Positions 31,075 to 43,200 of a stretch of 64,000 nucleotides of DNA are shown here, one piece after another (the stretch's first letter is position 1; every line of letters starts with the position of its first letter). Both the position numbers and the translations under genes were made by a program. The notes beneath the pieces are model-generated. The model had not been told where the DNA came from. It worked only from the letters and a program-made list of their open reading frames with translations, and made no database searches. The stretch is from Pelecanus crispus (lineage: Eukaryota > Chordata > Aves > Pelecaniformes > Pelecanidae), in contig NC_134645.1 of NCBI RefSeq assembly GCF_030463565.1, positions 2,053,501 through 2,117,500 on the forward strand, read 5' to 3'.

Positions 31075-31109
31075 CAAAGCTGCAAAATGTTGCTATAATA
31101 AGAGAGAAG
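31075..31109 (+). other. candidate 35-nt pseudo-exon in EML6 intron 1
   Basis: A strong acceptor (TATTTCTTTTGCAG) ends at 31074 and a full-consensus donor (AAG/GTAAGT) starts at 31110, only 203 bp after EML6 exon 1. The 35 nt are open when joined to exon 1 but change the frame for the expected exon 2, and the peptide is not EML-like. No expression can be inferred. Confidence 0.3.
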
Positions 31110-32986
31110 GTAAGTTTTTTTTCTATTGCACTGCACCAAAAGCAAAGCACTTTGTTTCAGTACAGAAATGCACTGGGAAGATCTTAGTGCAACAGTGCTG
31201 CAAAATCGTGCATCCAGCACCTTAATCTCGCCAGTGCTGGGACCCTAGCTCACCCATTCTGATGTCTTACAGAAGGCAGGTGTAGCTCTCCTTGTGCTCA
31301 GCAAATTCCAGCACAAGAGGGCCATAAATCTGCTACATAGGTCAAACTAATTTTTTTTTTTAATATATCATCCGGAAAATTTCACTCAAAATCAAGTTTA
31401 GCTGTGTGTACTCCAGCCAAAAAATCCCAAGCGTGCTAGTGCAAGATGGCTACAGAAGCACAGGTCTTGCTCCTGGTCTGACCATTTTTTTTTTGTCTCT
31501 TTCTTTCAAATACTGTCTAACAAGTGGGTTTCATTGATGTTGTTGTCTTACAGAAATATTAATTTTACCGCACCTCACAAAATAACACAATAAAAATGTG
31601 GTTACAGAGTTCAAGGTAGCCTTTTAAAAAAATCCATCCAAAATACAGACATTTACATCAGTAAAATAGAAAATTAATGTTGTCTCTACTACTTTATGAC
31701 AGAAATCTGAACCTAGAATATCCTTATAAAGGATGTTGCATGGTAATGACGCTCCTCTGAGCACAGCTAACTGCTGCTCTCCCTATTCACCTAAATCAGC
31801 ATGAATGAAGCATTTTCTTGATGATGTGAAACCAGAATAGTCCCGGGTGACTCACGGTGCAGTAGTACCGTGGACACATCTGCTGAAGTCAGAGTTTGGA
31901 CACTCAGTAGCAAAGTCACATAACTGTCATATAATCGTTCTGGAGCCTTGTTTACAGAAAACCATCCGGTTTTCCCAGTGCGAGCTTTTGGCTGCTGTGT
32001 AGTAGCATTCTTCTCCTCCCCTTTATAATGCGTTAAAGCTGTAGCATTTTGTGAAATATGGTGGATGTATATAAAAGTTTATTCTGGTTTCAAAGGTATT
32101 ATCAGTTCCAAAAGGCTGTTTAAATAGACATTTGGCTGCTCAGATCCTTCAGAGAAGAATGAGTATTTTAGATGCACCTGCAGCATCATGAAATTAAAGT
32201 TTTCCTTGTTTTGTGGACATAAATTTTGATACTCTATGGAATATGAAGTGTAATCCACATAGAGTTGTATATTTCTGACCTTAGGTTTGAATTCCCATTA
32301 AACACTAGAAATATAATGTGTCAAGACGTGACTACATACCTACATATCCACTGGTTTTTGGTTGGACAGTGATGCTTTGGTTCTCTCCTTTTTTTTTTCC
32401 CTTCTTTTTTTTAATATTCTGTCAGCTGAAGAAAAAATGTCCCAATTATTGTAACTTGACAAAACCTCCCTCCCAAAACCAATTGCATTGTACAGCTTCC
32501 ATGCCCTTTATTTTAAGACATCTGATATTAGGAGGCTGCTTTTGGCGGTGTCGCATGTAGAATGTACAATGGGAATAGAAAGAATATGAGTGTCTAGTAT
32601 CTGTACTTTGATGCTGCCTATGCCTGTTCTGCTCTTTAAAGAAAACTTGCAACCACCTGTTCAAATTAGCAGGTGTTTTGAGGGACTCACCGTATGTCCA
32701 ACTAATGCTTTGGAAAGATGAGTTTTGTTTCTGATCTGCAACAAGATCAGAATTCTGCAGGACGACTGTAGTTTCAACAAAGGATGAAACATTTGGGTCC
32801 AGAAACCATAAGCAGGACCCAAACAACAGTTAATTTCAGCTTTTAGTGGCCAAGAAAACTTGCTGTCACATGGGGTTTAAGGAAGTAGAGAATCTCCAAA
32901 ATGCTGCTAGATTATTCTGTTGTTTGCACCTGGTAAAGGTTGCCTCCTTTGCTTTTGATGCACTTTGCAGTCCTTATTGATGTAAT

Positions 32987-33080
32987 ATCATAGAACCATC
33001 AAATTGTTGAGGTTGGAAAAGCCCTTTAAGATCATCCAGTCCAACCATGAACCTAACACTGCCAAGTCCACCACTAAACC
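32987..33080 (-). mobile_element. CR1 LINE 3' end fragment
   Basis: The + strand begins ATCATAGAACCATCAAATTG and continues GAGGTTGGAAAAG, AGATCATCCAGTCCAACCAT. This is the reverse complement of the CR1 3' end with its ATTCTATGAT terminus. It is a 5'-truncated copy of about 94 bp. Confidence 0.9.
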
Positions 33081-33151
33081 AGTTAAGGGTAGAGTAGCAA
33101 TTTTGTGTTTCCTGGCTTGGTGGCTGGATTATTTGTAATGAAAGCAAAACT

Positions 33152-33362
33152 AGGAATCATTAAGGTTGGAAAGGATCTCTAAGATCATCAGTCCAGCCAT
33201 CAACCCAGCACCCCCATGCCCACTAAACCATGTCCCCAAGTGCCACGTCTGCCCGTTTTTTGAACCCCTCCAGGGATGGGGACTCCCCCACCTCTCTGGG
33301 CAGCCTGTTCCAATGCTTGACTACTCTTTCTGTGAAGAAAGTTTTCCTAATATCCACTCTAA
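33152..33362 (-). mobile_element. CR1 LINE 3' fragment (second copy)
   Basis: It opens with AGGAATCATTAAGGTTGGAA (minus-strand CR1 terminus) and continues through the typical CR1 words CCAGCCATCAACCCAGCACC and CAGGGATGGGGACTCCCCCA, then CTGGGCAGCCTGTTCCAATG. About 210 bp is present. It lies 71 bp from the previous copy in the same orientation, so these are two insertions and not one copy. Confidence 0.93.
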
Positions 33363-34214
33363 ATCACTGTACATACTTTTAAGTAGTTGGTTTCTTGAGT
33401 GGTTATCACTGCTATGACTAATAAATGCAGGAGTTTAAATTCTCACATTTTAGGCTTCACAGCTGTCATCCAATTGAGATGAACGGGGTGAAAGTACTTA
33501 TCCAGTTTTTCTGGGTTTGTTGGTATTTACTTGCCTGAGACCAGCTTCCAAACTGCAGTGCATACATTTGCAGTCCAACAGGTTGTAATTTCTAAAGAGA
33601 TTTGAAACACAATTTAAAAAAAATAACTTTCAGATTTCGGAAAATACTGTGAAATCATTAAGACTGGAAGACCTTGAAGTGGGAAGATCTTCTGCTTCCA
33701 AGGATTGCCGTTAGCCCCTTCTATGTTGAAAGGTTTCAGTGAATACTATTTTGTGGAAAAAAATATCGATGAACCTGTGAATCAGAAGGTTGAGAATGTG
33801 TGCATTACCTTGAAGTGTTTATTAAAATCATGAAAGTGGATATTTGTCCTTGGTGAAAAGGTTACATGTGTATGTTTAATGTGTTTTCACAAGTTTAATA
33901 GTCCTGCCTCTTGCTTTGTACCAAGATAATGCTCTTGGACATAGTTTAGTTTGGACTAAAGTAGACCAGACTCTACTGGATTAATGGAAAAATTACTTTT
34001 TTTTCAGATTCATATTTGAAAAATAAGTTGTTTGTATAAGGAACTTAACCTACTGCACTCAGCTAATCAGGTAGACGTTCAGAGTATGAACAAGCAAGCT
34101 CTGAAGCGTTTTGTTTTCTGTGCAAAGCCATTACAAGGTGCTGTGCTTCCGAGCTCTTCCTCCTTTTAAATTCATGATGAGATGAGGTCCTGAACTACTG
34201 GATTTAACATTGAA

Positions 34215-34295
34215 GTGAGCCCTGCTTTGTGGAGGGGTTGAACTGGGTAACCCCCAGAGCTCTCCTTCTTACCTGAATTACTCTGTGATTCTTTT
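34215..34295 (+). mobile_element. CR1 LINE 3' end fragment
   Basis: GTGAGCCCTGCTTTGTGGAG, then GGTTGAACTGGGTAACC and CTGAATTACTCTGTGATTCT, match the CR1 3' terminus in plus orientation. It is diverged and about 80 bp long. Confidence 0.8.
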
Positions 34296-37200
34296 GTTAC
34301 TTCTAGACGTATAATACAGTTCTTCTCGCATGTTACTTAGTTGTGGAATAGTTAAGACTATCGATTAACGTGTGCTGTCATTATAGAAGAGGATCAACGC
34401 ATGGTTGAAATGAATAGCGTTGGTTCTCGCCTCTGAAGGCTACCGATGCGTTTTGTTTGGAGACTAAAAAGATGTGCCGTTTATGTAGTTTACTGTACAA
34501 TCAAAGAGCATAAAATACACCCTATTCTTCTCTTTCCCTCTTTTTTTTAAAAAAACCAAGAAAGCTTTGATTATTGAGTACAGCCTAGCGGCTCGGGGTG
34601 GTGAAGGTCAGAATACTCCTCCTTTCTCTGAGCTGTCAGCCCTACGGGTTACCCCAAGGTCTATGTTAAAGACCATGAAGCGTCTTGCGTGGTAGCTCTA
34701 TATTTGATTGTTCTTGAGATATGATCTAGCTGAAGCACCATAGCTAATGTGTAATAGCCGTGTAAAAGCACATCTATTGCAATATTTTAATGCAGAAAGT
34801 GTCATGTAGACATATCATTCCACGCGCAACTTGTTTTCATTTAATTCGGTCATTTGTGCTTTGCAGAATTAGGTTTCAGAAGCTGTAATATTACCACATG
34901 GGGACTCTTTTCCTTCTTGAGTAATTTAAAAGTGGTTTTTTGCAGCAGCACATTGTAATGGCTGTAAGTTAATGTATTAATGAGAATCTTGCAATTCATG
35001 CAGCGTCACTGCCCTCAACAAAATTCATGCAAGTGTAGGATTTATGTTTAGTATAACCACTTGCGAGACTGAATCATTAGTTTTGACAGTAATTGCACAC
35101 TTTCAAAAGAACAGAAGGTTTTCTTACTTTTATACTGTGCATTACTGGTATAACAGCAAGCAATTAGATCACTCCTCTTTTTCTCTTGATGAAATGTTGA
35201 ATGGAGGCAGTTCTGTCCTATAATTTTTCTGCAATTTATGCATGTGAAAGCCAAAAATGCTTGACACAGAAAACAGCAAAAATAAAAATACAACCACTTA
35301 TTTCTCATTATAATTTAAAATACAATTGATTTTATTTAGTTTTACCGAATTCATCTGTAAACAGAGGTTCCTAACCTTGAGAAATTTTTCCGATGGTGTA
35401 GTAATAAAGTTGTGATGTCTCTCTGTTCTGGTATTTCCAAGAATTTCTGCAGTATTGAACAGTTTTCCTGAATATGTCAACACTTACTGAGCAAACGCCT
35501 TTGACAGCATATTGAAGACTTCACCTGCACTTTTTATAGACCCCAGTTTCCTGCGTTATCTGATATGTTGTACTGTTACGCGTTTACAAAAGCACATTTT
35601 CCATTCCAATTGCCTTCAAGCAAGTCACTTGTGAGGCAGGGTGCCACAAGAGACTGCTCCCTTTCTCGGGTCTCTCTGCAGTGGTTGCTGCCCAGGCATG
35701 GTACCTGGAAAGGCAGCCTGTTATCTATGGATACCAAAGCATGTCGTTTACATAAGGCTGCTTGAAATGTAATAGTAATGTCGGATTTATCAGAATATTG
35801 CTGTAAGTATGCTGGTGTGCGTGTTCCACTGTGGTGACAGATTGAGATTAAAAATGCGGATGTGCCAGCGGTGATGAGCTTTACTGGGCTGCAAAAGTGA
35901 CTGGAGGCCTGGTTTGTTCTTTAGAGTGATCATTTCAGGAGACAGGATGCGTATTGGAACACGACTGCACGTTTTCTTGTCTTTCTGCAGTTGGGAGAAA
36001 AGAAATACGATGCTTGAAGCAATGTCATATGCTGTTGACTGTAGTAAATGTAATTTTGGAATAAGTAAATTGATGGCAGAGGTATGCAAATCAAAACCCC
36101 AGGGTTAAAATACCTAAGTTGCACTTTAATATTTTTATTTAAAATTATGTATTATAATAATATTGCTGTTTATAGGGTGGTGCTTATTTGAAGGGATCTA
36201 AAATACTTTAAATGCATGTCTAGTTGCCATCATTTGGATGGTAAATGGCACTTGTTTGCTGTGGAATGATGTTCAAGTTACTGTGGTTATTTCTTACTGT
36301 AAGTGCACGGAAGACTGTGCTGTCTGTAGCTTGTGCTAAACCTTGACTTTAGTCTCAGAAGGTGCACGTGCAGGTCTGCTGAAATGCAGTGACCTAAAAG
36401 ATAGCAAAGTAGCAATGAAGTCATCCGAGATTTTCACCAACAGAAATTCCAGACCTGTTTCTTATGCAAGTGCTATTCAAGTTCCTATGCAGAGCCATTA
36501 AAACTTGAAAGACGTGACTTTGGCACAGTTAGGGTGGCGCGGAATCTGAGATCCGTGTATACTAGCATGCTTTGGGAACTGTTTTGAGACACTAGGTTGT
36601 TAAAGGAGTTTCATATTGAAGAAATTAATCCCCCATAAAAACTCATCTGATCAGCTTACTGCTTCTTTTGCTTTCCATCTCAAAAAAACAGGGGAAACTG
36701 CCATTTATTTAATGAAGTTCTGGTGGCTGCTCTTTTTGCTCTGCTTGACTGCTGGGCTGCATTTAGATTTTAAGTCTTTACTGGGGCATGAGCTGCTATA
36801 AATATTTGTTTTTTAAATATCCATATTAATGCATCGGACATGTTGGAATCTATAGTTACCCGTATCTTACTGAACGTGATTTTTAAAATTACATACATCA
36901 GTTAAAAGTCTACAGAAACTCAGGCATTTGTGGCAATATGCCTATGAGAACAGCTATGAGAACAGTATTTAAACAGACCAGTCTGTGTACATCCCAGTGA
37001 TATGTCAGATATGGTGGTAGAAGAATTAAGTAAGATTTATTGCTTGTCCAGTCGCAGCTCACTTGCTTGTTTGGACAGGTGAAAAATCTATTAAAAATCA
37101 CAGGTGGAGTTTTGAGCATTTAAATCATCATATTGATTTAACTCACTTTGAAAACGGAAGAGAAATAAGCATGTCCAACAAAATAGGAAGCACTCATATT

Positions 37201-40200
37201 CCTCTGTAGAAAATGTTTGGATCTTTATTATGTTTTTTATCTTTTCACAGCTGTAAAAAAGCCAAGTGTTTAAGTCTGTATCAGCTAGTATGTTACATTG
37301 TTTATTGGATTTGTGTGAAACAACTCATCATCACACAGAACTGAGTATCCAGCTTATTAAAAAAATCAAGGTTTTGGTATGCTTTTGTCTAATATTGGAA
37401 TTTTGAAGTTAGAGATTTCTCTGTCACATTATTTTACCTTTTTCCCCCCACTGCTTACAGTATCTTAAATTTAAAATATTAAACTAAGCTTTTTTTTTTT
37501 TTAAAATAATTAGTCTGCATTCTGCAACTCTTTTACTTGTTTTATTTTATTTCCATTTGATTTAAGATGACTAGGAATCATCAGGTTGTGGTGCATAATC
37601 GCTGTTTAACAAGATGAAAACTCATAGAAAATGCTTTGATATGAGTAACCCTAATTTCAAATTATTTTTTTCATTAGAAGGATGGGGGGAACTTACGAGA
37701 CAATTTTGTATTACCATTTTCTACTATGAAACTTCCTGCAAAAGTATACAAATTCTAATTTTTACAGAGGTTTATAACTGCATCTTGTAGGATGGAAGAG
37801 GTCAACCTCCATGGACTATTATTCCTGTCTTCCTTACCGACTAAATGGATGTCAGATAGATTTATCTAGGCAATTTCCAGATATTTATTTTCTTTCTTCT
37901 AAGTCTTGATTAGATTTTTGCAGGAAGAATCACATCTTTCCTTTAACACTTAATGGAAAAATAAGAATGTGTATTGCAGCAATTAGTATTAAAAATTCAT
38001 ACTTTTGCCCATGATAACTTGTTCATAACTGGATATCGCAAGAAAGAATTGTGTCTGGTAGGGGTTACAAATGTCCTTCCAACATTTTCAGCACACCAAC
38101 TGGCAAATGAGACTTTTCAGACGAGGAGGTGTAAGTTGCTGTAGTCCGTGCTTCAGGCTCTTCCTCAAGGACACAAGGGCTGTGCTTCCTTTGGTGAAAG
38201 TGGAAGAGGGAGTGGTTTTGGGTTTGTACTGCATTGCAGAAGAAAGCTCTTCTGCTATAGTGTCCATTTGGGAGTAGAAACAGGATTTTTAGTTTGGTGG
38301 ATGTTATTATTTATTTAAAAAAAAAAAAAAGCCTTGGCCGAGAAGGAAACTGCAGCAGTATTTGTAGCAATATTTCTGTTATATCCCTGTAGAAGGACAA
38401 ACTGCTGGAACAGTTTTCAGGTACCGTAAATATTTCTAGGAAGTATCCTCAATGACTTTAGTACTAAGCTTAGGCCTAGCATCCATATGCTTTCTACAGC
38501 TCCAGCTGTTTGAACGCTTCTCTGCAAAAGTAGGAGTTTCGGGGTCTTTAAAAGACTATTCTCACTTGCCTACTGCTCAGTTTTTTAAGGAACCTTGGTG
38601 AACAGCAAAATTGCCTACTTCTTTCCCCACTTAAAGACTCTTCTTTGGAATAGCGGCTTGTTTTTCATGAGATAACTGAATGTTCTTGGGGTAGACATGT
38701 TCAATTTAAATTCTTCTTTAGAGGTGGCTTAGAATGAGATCTCCAAAGCTTTAGGTAGGCCTGAACTTCAGGCCAAGTATAGACTATAGGTTTATGTCTG
38801 TCTTGAAGACTGACATGATGAACCAACCCAAGAGACCTCTAAAGGGAACATCATTCAACCCTGCTACATCTTCAGGGACAGTGACATTGGATGCATCCAG
38901 GGAAGAACACCACAGTGCTTTTGTCTGGGGTCGTTGGTATTGCAGGGAGAGGGTTATATGCATTCTGCAGATACACTGGAAATAGAAGTTACTGGTTTAG
39001 TTTTCATCATTTCTACCTTACATTTTGAACAAAATGGTGCAAGTTGTTAAGAACAACTTAATAATGATGTATTACTCAAGTGGAACAAAGGGGCACTGCT
39101 ATTTGTGTGACTTTGCGTGGTGGAAATGTTCTGGGTTGTACATTTGCTTTTGCAACCTCTTGAGTTTTTTGCACCTCCCAGACATGACTAACAGCCTAGT
39201 GAATCAACTCAGCTGTCAGAGATGGACTTGTTGATTCCAAATTTTAGAAAGTGTGTTGTCTTGCTGTACACGTTCAGATTTCAGAATTATTGCTGAGGTG
39301 TTTTGCATGTACTAATGTGGTTTTCATATAAAATATATCAAGTTTCTTTAAACAGTCTAACAGTGTAATGAACTTTGGAACACTGTAGCTTATTGGTATA
39401 ATTTCTGTTGCTGCTGGCATTGAAGTCTGTTCTTTTGTGACAGATGGATTGGAATACACTGAAACTAGGGTAATAAAATAGAATACAAAATAAACGATAC
39501 TCTGAGAGAGATATAGCAGCCCCTTTATTTTGGTTGCCTAACACTCCTTGTTACAAAAGATTTTACTGAAATTTTTATGGGGAATATTGAATGCCTTCAT
39601 TATTTTTAGCAGACCTGAATGTTCAAGGGATAATCCTACATGAAAGTTGCTGACTAGTAATACAATTTATATATAGTCGTACTAATATTGATGCATCCAC
39701 ATCAAAATTGGGTGTGTATTTATGCAAAATGTCCTCTTCCTTGTCCTCAGAAATTGTCTTCCGTATGCAGAGATAAAAATTTCAAGTGTCATTTACTCTT
39801 ATACCATCTTTAGTAGTAACTTATTACTTGCAGATATTAATTGCAAAATAAAGGTATTTATTAACAGTTTCAGGCAAGATGAGCTGAACTTCTGAAGACT
39901 TCAGGATACAGTGTAATATTTCCCTCCTCTTTTTTTTTAAAAATAAATGTTGTTTATTCTAGAAATGATTAAGTTAACTATAGTAAAAAAAAGACAAACA
40001 ATAAAATATGCCTTCAGTTGATTACAGCTCTACTAGCGATTAAGGTTAGAGCATTTTTTCCTCTCACCCTGACTACTACTAGACCGTGCTTTCCTTCTAT
40101 GTATCTTAAGACATATTTAACAAAAGGTTAGTCACAGTCAGGTTCTGTCTGACCAGAAAATATGTTAAAGGTAAATGTCCTTAATTTTTTCTTTCATATC

Positions 40201-43200
40201 TCTAGTTTTTGAACATTATTCGTAAGGTACCTAAAGGAACTTTTGGCTTAGGTCTCCAAATACTAGAATCTATGATTAGGTAAAAGTTGAGCTTTCTTTT
40301 TGGCCTTCTCTCTGGCAGAATATGAGAAAGATGATTATGTATATGTGACAAGGTGCGCTAATAGGACCAACTCTTTGGCCCTAGTTACGCCGGTGTTGAA
40401 CGTGTACTAGCGCGGCTGAATTTAAACAAGATTTTAGCAGTAGGTCTATAGCAGATTCCTGATTCCTCTAGGACACTGAGATTACTTTCTCACCTGTTTA
40501 GAAATTAGATATTTTTTTAAACACCCATTGAAATGCTGTTCAGTGAAACTCCTCTTTCTGTTAGCAGCTGTAAAACAAGTTTGTAATATGCAGTTATGCT
40601 CCGGGTCCAAGGTCTTAGCACACACAGTGATTACTGCATATGGGCTGGCTCTACTACTTCTAGAGGTTTGCATTCTTTTCAAAATGTGTGGCAACAGGAG
40701 GAGGCCACAAATGTTTAAATGGGTATTATATTGAGTCTTCAGGAAAGCTGTCTTCTGCTGAAAGAACTATTTTAGAAATTTTGCTTGTCAGGCTGAAAAA
40801 GTTTGCCTGGTTATATCTGGGAATTAGCTATAATCATCTCAGTTTGACAAGCTGCTTTTGGGATGGGCAGTTCTGTGCTGTATTCCTTATAAGACTGCTT
40901 GCAATGCAGTCCCTCCTTCCCAAGAGGTAAATAATGTAAATGCCTTTTGCCAGAGAGTTCTCTTTGCTGTCTGGTTAAGTATCAGGAGGTGGCCCTACAG
41001 TAAATGTACCTCTCTTTCCCCCGTGTCAGTGCACCTGGCACCTTCACGGGCTGCAGTTAGGGCTGCCTATATAAATTGCCTTCAGGCAGCTGTAGTCCTT
41101 TTCTGTGGCGTAAGAACGTAATGGTATGGTACAGATGAGGATCTCACCCAGAATTACTAATATCAGACTAATCTTGAAGACATACTCTAGTTTTGGCCTG
41201 TAGTGGCTAGTTTACATCTTAATCCAGAAAACAGGTTTTAAAGAGTTGCACCTGAGCTATGTGGTTGAAGAAAACAACATTTTGCAAAAGGTGCTTAAAG
41301 CAGGTAGCCCACTAAAATCACAAACAGGAATGTTACTTTCCCTTTTTTGATGCATGTTAGTTTAACATAACACCATAGGTCTGGCAGCTAAGTATCATTA
41401 ATTGGGTAAACAAGTAATAATTCATTAAACATTTTAAAAAAATGCACAATGGAGAACTTTATTACCTAGTAATAGGTACATGTATTCCTTAAGTGGTATG
41501 TTTTCACAACAGATTTTACCAGAACTTGTTCAGGTAATTCTGTTTCAGGGAACCTGCTAGATGCATCTGCTTTGAATATAGCCACCTGGAAGAAATAGAA
41601 ATGGATTGTGCACTAAAGTTTAACATAGACATGACGTTTATTGTGCTGGAAAGGTTGCCTACCCAAAAGCTTGCTCAGAGCCTTCCTGGATATTTTTAGA
41701 AGATTTTTAGCCACAAGAGCTTCTGCTTTCCTTCCTTCTTCTTTGCACATACACTAAAAAGTTTTGCAACGATAGCTTAAGAAATGAGTCATGATGTTGC
41801 CTGAGTAGGCTGAAGTTCTTTGGGAGCAAATGGCAGGGGGAAGCAGTCTGTATGATATATCGTTTGAGATATGTCCGCTATATAAGTGACCTTGGGATAA
41901 ATAGAAAAGGGAGCACTGAAGAGGATAGTTAAGCTTATTAAGCAGATAGGCCAGTAATGAAGTGGCTATCAAGCAGTTTGTATCCGTTTCCTATGCATCA
42001 ATGCATAAACTTTACCTCTGGATATTGTTAAATTGGCCTAACAGCCAATAAATAGGCACTGATAGCCTACTGTATTCATAAAAAGTTTTGATGATTAAGG
42101 TGAAGAACAGCGAAGTGATTTTGGAATAAGGCTTATGTGTTAGCCATAATTAGTTTCTGTATTTTGTTACCTTCTGAACAGCACACTGATCCCATGACTT
42201 TTTCTGAATTGAAGAATATTATACAACTATTGCTTGGTTCCAAGTGAAACTTGCTTAATCTACCCAATAACAAAATTTTTGCTGGTACATCATTAGCAGT
42301 TCAGAAGAATTCTTCTATGAAGTAGCTGTGCAGGTGCTAAATATTTTATTTCGAACTGGAAACTTAAGGGCAAGCTGCTTGTAGGTCATGCTACAGATGT
42401 GCATAAATAGGTCTGATACTTACAATTTTGGTCTTCTAAACATTAACATCTCTTTTTGTCTTGGCATGAGGTTGGTGCAGTCAAGACAGTGACAGTGGAA
42501 GCTGATATTTGAGGAAGAGGCAGTTGCTGCAAAGTATGTTGAAGAGTAGACTTCTGCTGGCAGTAGAGGTCTGGAAAAGCTGATTTAGCTGTCATTGCCA
42601 CATGGAAAAATACATTATTTTGTAACTAGAGACTAGTCAGGATGACTAGTGTATAAGATGCATGCATTTATTACAGGTGGTGGTAAATCATGACTTTGAA
42701 TCCAGCTAAAAGTGTGAAAACTTTTACACTTGTGCTATAAAATGTATTTTGAGAAATAGATGAAAAAAGGTAGAATAGTTTAATCCACACTGTATAACTA
42801 TAGCCATCAAATGTAGATAACTAGATTAATCCATGCAATTATGCTCCATAGCCTCTAGTTTAAACTTATACAATGGGTCGGTGGTACTTTATTCCTTGCT
42901 AAGGTAGATTTCAGTAGGTCTTTAAAACTTACATACACCTTTCTAAACTAAGGATAGTAATCTTAAGTTCATTTGGCCAATTGATTTTTTATTTAATTTC
43001 CATACATGCTAATATTTCTGGTTGAATGAAATTATTAATTCAGAAATAGAACTAAACCAAGAAAATGTTCAGTGACCTCCATCATAAATCCTTGTGAAGG
43101 ACAAAATTACAAGACAGTAATAAGGCGTGTGCGCGTGTGCACATGCACTCAAAGAGTAAATATTGTTTTAAGAAAAACTGATGTGTTAAAGAATTTTGAT

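Noticed and set aside
33651-33720. Possible third CR1 terminus (AAATCATTAAGACTGGAAGA)
   Set aside because: Similarity covers only about 25 bp, too short and diverged to call.
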